Below are positions 52,725 through 63,466 of a stretch of 64,000 bases of DNA, piece after piece. Source of the stretch: Rhizoctonia solani (lineage: Eukaryota > Basidiomycota > Agaricomycetes > Cantharellales > Ceratobasidiaceae); NCBI RefSeq assembly GCF_016906535.1, contig NC_057385.1:3534001-3598000 (forward strand), given 5' to 3'. The translations under genes and the position numbers were made by a program. The stretch's first letter is position 1. Each line of letters begins with the position of its first letter. Under the pieces are notes generated by a model, which was not told where the DNA came from, did no database searches, and saw nothing but the letters and a program-made list of their open reading frames with translations.

Positions 52725-55700
52725 AGTCAAGGACTGCTGCCAAGCCCCCAACCCCCAAAATGGACAATGTAGATAACTGTATAGAATTTGTATCTGTTGG
52801 TCTGGATTCAAATAAAAAACCACTACTTTTTATCAATCTACATATCCAAAATTCCTCGGCAGAACCCATCAAAACCCTCATAGATTCCGGCGCCACCTCC
52901 AACTTCATCTCCCCTGCTATAGTAGAAAAATTCAAAATCCCAAAAACCCAACTCAAAAAACCACAAGTTGTGAGAATGTTAGATGGTACAATTTCCCAGA
53001 CTGGTTGCATTTGGCACCAGGTTCAACTTGCGGTCTCGGCCAATGGCCATCCACACACTATTCCTTTCCTAGTCTGTCCCATTGGGAACACACCAGCCAT
53101 ACTTGGTATGACATGGCTCACTCAGGAGTCACCCCTCATTGATTGGTCCCTAGGCACCGTCACCTTCCCCAACCAGATCCAAATTGCATCAGAGGAAGAA
53201 GCTGACCTGGATCCTTTGGCAAATCTCCCGTCCCAGTACCAGGAATTTGCTAAGGTCTTTGGTGAAGAAGAATTCAAAGTTCTTCCCCCGCACAGGGAAT
53301 ACAATATTGCCATTGACCTAGTTCCTGATGCCAAACTATCCCCTGGGCCTATCTACGGCATGACTGATGCAGAATCTAAGGCGCTCAAGCAACACATTGA
53401 CAAGGAATTAGCAATGGGCAAGATCCGCCCAAGCACCTCCTCAGCGGGTGCCCCAGTCATGTTTGTTAAAAAAGCGGATGGTTCCCTTCAATTGGTAGTT
53501 GATTATAGGAAGTTAAATGACGTCACACATAAAAATGTCTACCCACTTCCTAGGCAGGATGATTTAATGGCAAAACTCCGGCGGGCAAAATTGTTCACCA
53601 AACTGGACTTACGTTGGGGATACAACAACATACAGATCAAGGAAGGCAATGAATGGAAAACGGCTTTTAGAACCAAATACGGGTTATTTGAATACCTAGT
53701 TATGCCCTTTGGTCTCACTAATGCCCCAGCCGCTTTCCAACATTTCATGAATGATCTGTTCAGGGACCTCATTGACGTCACAGTGGTAATTTATCTAGAC
53801 AACATACTCATCTTCTCAGAAGACCCTGCGGAGCATCCCGTCCACGTTAGGGAGGTCTTATCACGGCTGATGAAAAACCAGCTATTCTGCAAGTTGTCAA
53901 AGTGCCACTTCCACGTTACCACAGTGGACTACCTAGGAATTGTCATATCCCTGGCAGGCTTCTCCATGGATCAGAAGAAAGTTGAGGCGGTTACTTCATG
54001 GCCTACCCCCAAAACAATCAAGCAGGTCCAAGCCTTCCTAGGATTTGTTAATTACCTCAGACGTTTTATCCCCAACTTTAGCACCGTTGCACGCCCCCTT
54101 CACAATCTGACTAAGAAAGAAACTCCTTGGTCATGGAATGAACCAGAAGAACAGGCCTTCCAGGAGCTGAAAACATTGGTCACCAAGGCACCGGTATTAA
54201 TCCACTCGAACCCCGCGCTACCCTACTACCTAGAAACAGATGCATCAGGGGTAGCAATGGGAGCAATCCTTAGTCAACGAGGGGAAGACAACCGCCTACA
54301 TCCCATTGCCTATATGTCCAAATCTTTCTCAGGAGCAGAGGCCAATTACAATACCCACAACAAAGAACTCCTGGCCATCATCAAAGCCCTGGAAGAATGG
54401 CGTATCTTCTTGGAAGCAACGGACAAACCAGTCCAAGTGTTCACAGATCACCAAAACCTAGAGTACTGGATGCAGGCAAGGACTTTCAACCGGCGACACG
54501 CCAGATGGCGCATCTTCCTGAGTGATTTCAACTTTGAAATTCATTATTGCCCAGGAAAGCAGTCAGGGAAGCCAGACGCCTTGTCCAGGAGAGCAGACTA
54601 CACAGACCTCCCCACGGAACCCAAAGTGATGCTACCATCAGAAATGTTTGCCAACACATCAGAAACAGAGTCTGAAATTGTCACAGAAATCTGTTCCAAG
54701 CTCAGAGAAGACCCGTCCTTAGAACCAATCATCCGATTCCTAACGGAAGATGCGGACAATGCACCTCCCTCCATCAGAAAGGCCTATAGGGATTATGACT
54801 GGGAGGAAGACCTCTTGTGGTACTGCGGGAAACTGGTAGTTCCGGACTCAGAAACTCTCAAAGAACAACTATTAAGAGAATTTCATGACTCCCCAATGGC
54901 GGGGCATCCAGGACAACAGAGGACACTGGAACTGATCAGCCGGACTTATTGGTGGCCGGGAATGAAATCCTCAGCCAAAGAATGGGTTGAATGCTGTCCC
55001 ACATGTCAAGTCAACAGACAGGCGCACGCACCAGCAATTTCCCTGAAACCCCTAGAAGTCCCTCCTTTTCCTTTTCACACCATCTCCTACAACTTCATCA
55101 CGGGTTTCCCTAAATCCCAAGGATTTGACGCAATTCTGGTGGTAATAGACTCCTTTTCCAAATTTGGACACTTCATCCCAACCACCAAGAAGGTCTTGTC
55201 CAAGGGGTTAGCAGAGCTATTTGTCTCTCACATATGGAAACTCCACGGACTACCGGTCAGAACAATATTGGACAGGGGAACCACATTCACAGGGAAGTTT
55301 CTCAGGGCCCTATACCAACAACTCGGAATCAAACCCTTGTTCTCATCAGCTTACCACCCTGAGTCAGATGGACAAACGGAAAGAGTTAATCAGTTCATTG
55401 AGTTCTACCTAAGGTCCTATGTAGCAGCAGATCACTTGGACTGGGCCTCCTGGTTGCCACTAGCGGAGTATGCATATAACAACGCAAAACACTCCGCTAC
55501 TGGGAAGACACCATTTGAACTGGTATACAGAAGAAATCCGGTCATGAACCCATCTAACGTACCAGCAAACGTACCAGAGGCAGACAACGTGGCGGATACC
55601 TTGGCACAGGAATGGAAAGAGGCCAAATCAGCCCTACAAATGACAAAGGAAAAAATGGCAGGAAACAAGGGTACAATCCTGGAGTACTCCATTGGAGAAA

Positions 55701-56134
55701 AAGTGTGGCTAGACGCAAAAAATGTGGAGATTTGTTCCAACTCCAACAAGCTAGACCCCAAGCAACTAGGACCCTTTGAAATCACCAAAAAAATCTCCAG
55801 TCATGCGTATCGCCTGAATCTACCGGAAACCCTCAAAATCCACAATGTCTTCTATGTGGGGCTATTATCTAAAGTCCATGAATCGCCTAGTCAACCTCTT
55901 CCAGACAGACCTCCTCCTGAAACAATAGAAGGAGAAGAAGAGTATGAGGTTGAACAAATCATTGACTCCAGGAGACAACGGGGAAAATGGTTCTACCTGA
56001 TAAAATGGAAGGGTTATGGTCCAGAAGACAACTCCTGGGAACCGGAGGAACTGTTGGAACACAGCCAAGAAGAAATCAAATGCTTTAACCAAGCCAGACT
56101 CAGAAAGGCTTGTGACACTGCCAAGAGCCTTTAA
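52713..56134 (+). CDS. Inner element pol polyprotein (PR-RT-RH-IN-chromodomain)
   Basis: Open in the -1 frame relative to gag; the frame is open from 52,457 and is taken here from the slippery site. Protease LIDSGATSNFISP (about 52,880); RT with [19 protein letters not shown] and a catalytic box reading VIYLDNILIF (about 53,790), where YLDD is expected. RNase H: LETDASGVAMGAI, NKELLAII, VFTDHQNLEY. Integrase: FHDSPMAGHPGQQ..CCPTCQ finger, then VVIDSFSKFGHF (D), LDRGTTFTGKF (D) and ESDGQTERVNQF (E). The C-terminal chromodomain WFYLIKWKGYGPEDNSWEP is at about 55,990-56,045. All domains are full length, but Asp to Asn in the RT box (GACGAC to GACAAC, a CpG-type change) should abolish polymerase activity. 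It stops 10 bp before the 3' LTR. Confidence 0.93.
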
Positions 56135-56144
56135 GGGGGGGCAA

Positions 56145-56705
56145 TGTTATAAACTCCTAAACTATACCATTGGAATCTCCTCTTTTTTCTAATATTTTTA
56201 CTATTTTTTACGGACTCAATATCTTTGTTTTTTCAGTCACGTGATCTCAGCGCTTACCATGCCGAGATGCTGCGCCGAGATGCTGTGCCAAGGGCGCTTA
56301 GGAGAAATCCACGCTTCTGCGCAGCCCGCAGCACGCTTCCCATTTGTCACTTATACTTCTTTCTCTCACGCGCACAGACCATGTAGATAGTATGCTTTGC
56401 TTATATATACAACAGGAAAATTGCTTGGAAACCCCAAGTTGATTTTACCTTGTCTCTTATTCATTAGAGAAGGTACCCAGCCAGCTAAGTAGCCGGCCCC
56501 CAGTAGTATCAGAAGTGCTCACCCCTTACTTCACTCACCACACCTCCCAGGCCTAAGGCCCCCTTGTCATCAGTGATTAGTTGAGGACCGCCTTAAGCGG
56601 TAGTAGTATAGCCTATTGAGATAGATTACATAAGTTGCTTGTATTAGTACGGCCTTAAGCGCCTGCTCTCATCAGCGTGTACCCACCTTACAGTGGTGTA
56701 CAACA
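56145..56705 (+). repeat. Inner element 3' LTR
   Basis: 561 bp, identical by eye to the 5' LTR apart from the CA/TG difference near the last bases. Confidence 0.96.
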
Positions 56706-57834
56706 CCAAGCCAATTGAAGAGCCCATGCGCCGGCAATTGCACTGAAACCCCTAGAAGTCCCACCATTTCCCTTCCACACCATCTTGTATGACTTTATCA
56801 CAGGATTCCCAAAGTCAAATGGGTACAACGCAGTTTTAGTAGTCATTGACTCCTTCTCCAAGTTTGGACATTTCATCCCTACAGCAAAGAAAGTCTCAGC
56901 CAAGGGCTTGGCAGACCTCTTTATCAGCCACGTCTGGAAACTTCATGGATTACCGGTCAAAACGGTTTTGGATTGAGGTACAACATTCATGGGAAAATTT
57001 CTAAGGGCACTGTACCAACGCCTTGGGATCAAACCCTCCTTCTCATTGGCATACCACCCTGAATCAGACGGACAAACAGAAAGGGTGAACCAATTCATTG
57101 AGTTCTACCTCAGGTCTTACGTTGCCGCGGATCACTCAGACTGGGCTACATGGCTACCATTAGCAGAATATGCTTACAATAACGCCAGACATGCCGCCAC
57201 AGGAAAGACTCCTTTTGAATTGGTCTATGGAAGGAACCCGGTAATGAATCCATCCAATGTCCCAGCAAATGTCCTGGAAGCAGACCAAGTAGCTGATACC
57301 CTGGCACAAGAATGGCAAGAAGCGGAGTCAGCACTAAGGATGACAAAGGAACGCATGGCAGGAGCAAAAGGGATAATACCAGAATACTCTGTAGGCAAGA
57401 AGGTTTGGTTGGATGGGAAGAACGTAGAGCTCAGAACAAACTCTAACAAGTTGGACCCCAAACAACTAGGACCGTTCAAAATCACAGAAAAAATCTCCAG
57501 CCACACGTACCGCCTTGACCTACTGGAATCTCTGAGAATCCACAATGTGTTCTACGTAGGGTTATTATCCAAGGCACATGAATCCCCAAGACAGCCATTC
57601 CCAGAATGCCCCCCACCTGAAACAATAGAAGGGGAGGAAGAATACAAGGTTGAACAGATCATCAACTCCAAACAACAACAGGGAAAATGGTTCTACTTGG
57701 TAAAATGGAAGGGATACGGCCTGGAAGACAACTCCTGGGAACCCAAGGAACTGTTGGAAAATAGCCAAGAAGAGATCAAGCAATTTAACCAAGCAAGACT
57801 CAGAAAGGCTTGTGACGCCGCCAAGAGCCTTTAA
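56706..57834 (+). pseudogene. Outer element pol, 3' part (integrase core, chromodomain)
   Basis: It resumes after the CCAAG duplication: AN, TGA, RAHAPAIALKPLEVPPFPFH, core VVIDSFSKFGHFIP (D), VLD followed by TGA (CGA to TGA) then GTTFMGKF, ESDGQTERVNQF (E), and the chromodomain WFYLVKWKGYGLEDNSWEP (about 57,690-57,745). It stops at 57,832-57,834, ten bases before the 3' LTR. Apart from two TGAs the frame is open. Confidence 0.9.
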
Positions 57835-57844
57835 GGGGGGGCAA

Positions 57845-58405
57845 TGTTACAACCTCCTTACCTATACCATTAGAATTGCCTGAATTTTCTATTATTTTTA
57901 CTATTTTTTACGGACTCTATATCTTTTGTTTTTCAATCACGTGATCTCAGCGCTTACAATGCCAAGATGCTGCGCTGAGATGCCGTGCCAAGGGCGCTTA
58001 GGAGAAATCCACGCTTCTGCGCAGCCCGCAGCACGCTTCTCATTTCATACATGTACTTCCTTTCTCACAAGCACAGACCATGTAGATAGTGTGCTCTCTT
58101 CTATAAATACAGCAGGAAAATTGCTTGGACACCCCAAGTTGATTTTACCTTGTCTCATTCCATTGAGGAGGACAACCCCCAGCCAGCTAAGTAGCCGGCC
58201 CTCAGTAGTTCAGCAGTTAACCCCCCTCAGCTCACTCACCACACCTCCCAGGCTAAGCCCCCTCCATCAGCAGTAGAAGTTTGTAGAGTGCCTTACGCAC
58301 CATTAGTATAGCCTTAGTATAGATTAGATAAGCAGTGTCCTGTAGTAGTATGGCCCCAAGCGCCCAACCCACTAGCATGTACCCACCTTACAGTGGAGTA
58401 CAACA
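57845..58405 (+). repeat. Outer element 3' LTR
   Basis: 561 bp; differences from the 5' LTR include CGT/CAT and CCG/CCA changes at CpG sites. Confidence 0.95.
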
Positions 58406-59281
58406 CCAACAACAGCAAGGATTCATTAGCGGATTGGGCTGCATATATGCTCCACCTTGACCACAAACAGGCTCAAGGAACTGTCAAGACCAAAGAGCTA
58501 GACTCACATGGTATGTTGTCAAAATATTAATCAACAAGTGCTGACATGTTCTAGTAGACAACATTGAAACTTCTGTTGCTTGCCGCGCCTCTGTTTTGCT
58601 CAAACTTGCACAAATCAACGCATTTTACAGTGCTTTTGTGCAAGCTCAACCTGATATCCCAATTCAACAAGCAGCATACAAGCATGGAAACGCGCCTGTT
58701 CTTGAACTAGAGGTAAATCCTCTTTGAGAGGTGAAGCACAGAGGTCGTATTTTCAGTATGTCCTCTTTTTGCAACTCAATTATCAAGGCAGTTGTGATGG
58801 AAAATGGTCAACTTGCGGAGCAAGTAGGCAAAATTATCGACATTTGGGAACATAAGCAAGCTATTTCTTCAACTTCTAGTGTTTCAAACACCTTTGTACT
58901 TGTACAATGGTACAAGGCTTCACCAATCTTTGCTTCGCAAGCCGTTTGGCTATGGACTGTGGACTTGTACGTATATTGCTCATGGCGTCTTTAATTTGTT
59001 GAACTTACTGTGCAACTAGCACAGATGCCGATGTAGAAATATATGTCCCAGACCAATACCTAGACTGGGAAGCAATTATTCCTGTTAGCAATATTCAGTG
59101 TCATTGTGCTTGGATGACTGTGAATATTGACAATTGCCCTGTTTGGGTGGCAATTGGGCTGGACCAAGTGAGTTAACCAACTTGAGTATATCTATTGGCT
59201 TAACTGTTTGTGACAGGAGTGATAGCAGTCAATAACCCGAGTCCGTTTGCTTATATTTACAAGTTTAGAGCTATAAAATAA
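58406..59281 (+). pseudogene. Plavaka/Tnp2-like transposase, 3' part
   Basis: Continues the gene cut at 45,909: DSLADWAAYMLHLDHKQAQG, an intron, ASVLLKLAQINAFYSAFVQA, then the C-terminal domain with VLVQWYKASPIFASQAVWLW, VPDQYLDWEAIIPVSNIQCH and VWVAIGLDQ, an intron of about 48 bp, and an end at a TAA (59,279-59,281). The Plavaka C-terminal region normally has this arrangement. There is a frame change near 58,725-58,735. Element ends (TIRs) were not identified. Confidence 0.75.
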
Positions 59282-59389
59282 TCTTATACACTGCCCCTAT
59301 TGCTGCAATGTTCCAACTGCAACCCGCTCCTCATCAACCTCCCATCCCGCCGGACTTGGTTTGAGCACCCTGCGCTGGGCTTCGGAAAG

Positions 59390-60725
59390 TCAATCAAACC
59401 ACTCTTTAGATAGGTGGCAACGGTAGAGCTTTGAAGTTGGGATCTTGGGAGCCATCTCGGGGTCCACATTGTTATGCTGACCGCGGGTTATCTTACCAGC
59501 ATAATAGCGCGCTTCAATCCCATACCCATTCTTCTTCTGGCAAGTAATATTATCCATTGACTCAAAAATACCATTCCAAGGCTAACAGAATGTTTAGTAT
59601 ATACTAAAACCAGATGTATGCAGCGCATAAGACATACCTCTTGACGGCAAAAGAATGGAGGACAACCTTCATAAGCAAACTTGGGACGGCCCTGACGGTA
59701 CTTGTGGTGAGTAACCTCGGTAGGTATATTGTCCGAATCGTACTGGTCATCAACTACGTCGGACATAACTTCCTCAACCATCAGCTCAGGTGGGATGTGA
59801 CGCATCTTGCCATCAATCTTGTACTCCAACCTTGGGACCGTGTCGTTTCCAGTAGCCAACTTGGCTCGTGCTTTGCACAGCTATCCAAAAGTGAGCTCAT
59901 CCGATCTTTCTCAGAGAGAAAAGCTGCTACTTACCCGCTTGTTACGTCCATCTCGATTGGTCTTTGAATGGTTAGCTCTGCCTCGGGCTGCAGCGTCGGC
60001 ATCCACAAGCTTCTTAGCCTCCCTCCTTGCTGCGCTCCACATTGGTTTCAGAATGTACTTGACTAGACAGTCCTCTGTCCAGAACTGTCGCTTGATATTC
60101 CCCTTGTCGACTAAACCAATCGCCTGACGGACCTTTTGAGCAAACAAGACCACAATGGTACGTGTAGCAATATGGCTCACCTTGTCATCTGTTAACACTG
60201 CAAGAATCATTTTATCACGCCAGAACTTGTTTGCTGCGTCGTCGATTGATTTGAGCCAGTCGGGATCCCAGGGTACAGGTGGGTTAGTACGCATCCGCTC
60301 TTGAAGTTGCTCCGGAGTGAGCCCAAGTCGTGCATCCTTCAGCTGTTCCATACCGCAAGCCCGAAGGATGATTTTGGTAGAGATTTTCTAGGTGAGCAAT
60401 CGCGTATTAGGTTTATTCAAAGTTTATACTCAGTACTCACTCTCATATGATTCTCTGAGGTCTTATCTGGGCGAGGGTTTGTTGTGTCGCTGGCTCTCCG
60501 GCGCGAACGAGGCCCATTCGATGGGGCAGCTGGCGGCGGAACTGGTTGAGGAGCTCCCCCAGCCATCATCGTATGCAGGTCGCTTTGAAGGGCTTCGAAA
60601 CGCGCTTCCTGGGCTTGGAATTGAACCGCTATAGGTTGCATAATCTGGGCTGCAATAGCTACGGCAAGCGCTTGGTTGGAGGCTTGGTTGTTGCTGCCGC
60701 CATCGTTCAAGCCGTGCTCAGACAT
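59390..60725 (-). CDS. Intact four-exon gene, unknown function
   Basis: Exons on the minus strand: 60,725-60,441, 60,387-59,935, 59,880-59,638 and 59,581-59,390, with introns of about 50 bp and clear GTGAGT/GTAAGT/GTATGT donors and CTAG/ATAG/TTAG acceptors. The protein has about 390 residues: an Ala/Gln-rich N-terminus (ALAVAIAAQIMQPIAVQFQA), a Pro-rich basic linker (PSNGPRSRRRASD), a helical part with TPEQLQERMRTNPPVPWDPDW and WRDKMILAVLTDDKVSHIAT, a basic stretch, and a C-terminus with Cys (GCPPFFCRQE, KLYRCHLSKEWFD). No stop or shift was seen. It may be a conserved lineage-specific protein, or transposon-associated given its neighbours. Start chosen at the ATG giving MSEHGLND. Confidence 0.65.
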
Positions 60726-61514
60726 AGAGGTACAACAGGTGCGGATAGGTGAAGTCACAAGGGGGTGAGGGGGTCAATACGTGTCTACCAGCGTCCAAAT
60801 TGCCTTATATGCACCGCGCACCGTCCTCGATCATCCGGGTATTGTTTGTCTCACTGTAATCTAACGCGGATATCCCCCCACTACCTTGTCATTATTCCAC
60901 ACCCATGTGATCGTCGGATCGCGAGCTCGGATGCGGATCGTTATATTTAATGCCCGCGGGGCTTGGGATGCCCCCTCGTCACGACTACCACCACTGCAAG
61001 GTAAGTTGGCTGTCTTGCTCGATAACTCCACCTCCTAACACATTTTCTTTCGAAGCAGGATAGCTAACTTCACCTATAACTCGGCCTTAGTGAGTTTAAT
61101 TATTCTCTGCGGCCGTGATCGATTGAACTCATGCTTTCGCTCCAGCCAGCTGTCGCTTACGCTTCAACTCCGATCATCGTCGATCGTTTGGCACCTGGTG
61201 ACCCGTCTTTCCTGTCTTATGAATCGTTGCTGCTATGATTTACGCCCTAAGCGATGTAATTGTATCATACCATAGTAGTTATATATCCCAACCAATGGGC
61301 CATTTCGCATTTCGCTCCGATCTCGTGATTTTGTGTGATTTATATATCCGACGGTTATTTGATCAAAACTGTGATAAATATCAATATTTACAGAAAACAG
61401 AACACATACGATAGACGTCGTAGGGCAGGGTCAGCGTTGGTATTTCTCGCACGGACAAGTGCGGACATGTATATACGGCCATGTATGCACAGAGCAAACC
61501 CAAGTATGATGCGT
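60726..61514. other. Intergenic, CpG-rich, promoter side of the minus-strand gene
   Basis: No supported ORF. It contains TTATATTTAA at about 60,941 and several short GATC-rich stretches (61,120-61,190). Nothing specific is recognised. Confidence 0.4.
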
Positions 61515-61730
61515 AAGTACGCGCCTGTCCGTGTCACGGAGATTGATGCGGATCACAACCTTCGGCGGCTGTCCAGATGGTCACACCATGCACACTCAGA
61601 TTCCGTCAGTGTTGGTCTGGGTGAGACGGACATCCTCTGTCTGTGTCTGTTCGCTTAGCCCATACAAGCACAAACAGACGCCCACGGCCCTGTCCGCGGG
61701 GTCCCTCTTTGCAGTGAATGAAAAGCACAG
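61515..61730 (-). repeat. GC-rich dispersed repeat, copy 2 (inverted)
   Basis: Begins GTACGCGCCTGTCCGTG and ends GGTCCCTCTTTGCAGTG, the inverse of the two end blocks of 42,053-42,245. Confidence 0.5.
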
Positions 61731-61959
61731 CCACTGATCAACTTCACGCCTGCTTGGCAGCTGAGAAATTGTTGCAGCCCAGCACCACTGTCTCTTACAA
61801 TTGTTCGCAAGCAGGGTGGCAGTTATTCGGTCACAGCTCGGGCAATTCATTCTCCCTCACCCACCTAGAGTTTCTGAGCCAACACAAGCAACGTTCTTGA
61901 CTCAGGGTCAGTGGTTAAACGCACCTTAATTAATGTACTCACCAGCACAACGGTATTCG

Positions 61960-63466
61960 TCCCACTGATATCGTCCGAGGGTCCCTACTCCTTATACCCT
62001 CAGACTCAAAGATTCGCATCTCCGACTTTATCAAGATCTCAGACGTCCTCGCCGTTGAAACCCAGTGCCAACCCGGAGTCTGGACTCTTGAAGCCGAGAG
62101 TGTTGCTACCCTCTCCGATCCTACTTCTAATGATGAGATAGCCCCTGACGATGCACCTGAACCTGGTCCACTCTTTTGCAAAGGTTCAGAATATTTTAGC
62201 AAACTTCAAGCATCTCATGATGCGAACAAGAGCAAGGCGGTCACCACCCGAGCGCCATGTCGACTCTGAACATTACGCTAACGAGCACGTTTAGAGGCAA
62301 AGCCCGGCCCCAGCGGTACGGCGAGGGACCACGGGTTTACAAAATCTGTGAGTACCGGGTTGTTTATCCGATTGTTTCGAGTCTCCACCCTAATTTAAGT
62401 TCCCATACGTTCGCATTGCCCCTGATATACGATGGATATCCCATCTCATATTTTCATTCTATTCGTCCTCATACGGTACGAGCTTTATTTCATCCATTTA
62501 TCCATTCTCCAATCCGTTGTTTAATATGCGTTTTTGCGAGATTATTGCTCAGCATTACTCTTGGCAATTTCACTCTCCCGTTTCAAAAACCGGCATGATG
62601 CCGACTTCCTTTCTCTTTGTACTTTTTGTTCATTCTAGCGGCAATACTTGTTTTATGAATTCCACGCTCCAGTGCCTGACCCATATTCCCGAACTCGAGG
62701 AATACTTCCTTTCCGGTCTTCATAAACAAGGGCTGAACTACGATAACCCTCTCGGCATGCAGGGTCAGATCACTAACGTCTTTGGCGCCCTTATCCACCA
62801 CCTATATCCATCCCCCAACTCATCCGCCGAGCCTGCGACAAAGAGCTATAGGTGGGGCAACTCCACAAACTCGTATGCGCCAAGAGAGTTCAAACATACC
62901 TTGGGAAAATTCGCTCCTGCGTTTTCAGGCTATCAACAGCATGATACCCGACAGTTTCTCGGGTTCTTGTTGGACGGATTGCAGACTTGAATCGAGTGCT
63001 CAAGAACCCATACGTCGAGAAACCCGAATAGCCAGAGGAAGGTGGTGACCAAAAGGCGGTTGCAAAGGAGACCTGGGAAGGGCACAAGAAGCGAAACGAT
63101 AGCATAATCGTTGATCTCTTTCAGGGTATGTACAAGAGCACGCTTGTATGCTCCAAATGTAGCAAAGTGAGTTTAACCCTTTTACCTCGCGTGGTTTGTT
63201 CTTGCATCAGGCCGGACAACGACTCGTGCATGTCTCGGTTGAAAGTACTCGTTGCATTCCTCGTACAGATCTCAATCACATTCGATCCCTTTATGTATCT
63301 TACACTTCCTCTGCCTGTGACGAAAACATGGCGGCACATCATTCACTGGGTTCCTTGGGATACGAGAAAACGTACGCTGGCCGTCGAAATTGAGGTTCCG
63401 AGGGGCTCGAGTTATGGATATCTGAAGAAGCTGTTCGCCAAATGGTTCAGAGTCAAAGCGGAAAAT
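61960..63466 (+). pseudogene. USP15/Ubp12-type ubiquitin hydrolase, broken 5' and catalytic part
   Basis: The Cys box GNTCFMNSTLQCLTHIPELE (62,640-62,700) contains the catalytic Cys after a splice acceptor TTCATTCTAG. Next come HKQGLNYDNPLGMQGQI, YAPREFKHTLGKFAPAFSGY and QQHDTRQFLGFLLDGLQ. A frameshift near 62,985 and a TAG at 63,029-63,031 break the reading, which resumes [33 protein letters not shown] and [16 protein letters not shown] (zinc-finger Cys pair), then an intron and [20 protein letters not shown], ending [15 protein letters not shown] at 63,466. The His box half of the domain is missing. Upstream exons are likely (a frame at 61,960-62,250 with GPLFCKGSEYFSKLQASHD). Family members remove ubiquitin from substrates. 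This copy lacks the rest of the catalytic domain. Confidence 0.75.

Larger units (their letters stand above)
50456..56705 (+). mobile_element. Inner chromovirus, 6,250 bp, TSD CCAAG, nearly intact
   Basis: LTRs of 561 bp (50,456-51,016 and 56,145-56,705) appear identical except for the last bases (TATGACA against TACAACA). CCAAG flanks both ends (50,451-50,455 and 56,706-56,710). It has a complete gag (one TGA), an uninterrupted pol reading of over 1,100 codons, a primer site 2 nt after the 5' LTR and the polypurine tract TTAAGGGGGGGCAA. CpG content is normal. It is the youngest element in the window and related to the outer one. Confidence 0.97.
45910..58405 (+). mobile_element. Outer chromovirus (12,496 bp with nested insert), TSD CCAAC
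   Basis: LTRs of 561 bp at 45,910-46,470 and 57,845-58,405 differ at about four sites, three of them CpG transitions. The duplication CCAAC stands at 45,905-45,909 and 58,406-58,410. Internal order: primer site, gag, protease, RT, RNase H, integrase, chromodomain, polypurine tract TTAAGGGGGGGCAA. The inner element (50,456-56,705) splits the integrase. Gag and pol have stops and frameshifts; many stops are CGA to TGA. Confidence 0.96.

Noticed and set aside
62257..62598. Frame 62,257-62,598 as a separate gene
   Set aside because: It runs through a region that looks like introns of the hydrolase fragment and shows no domain.
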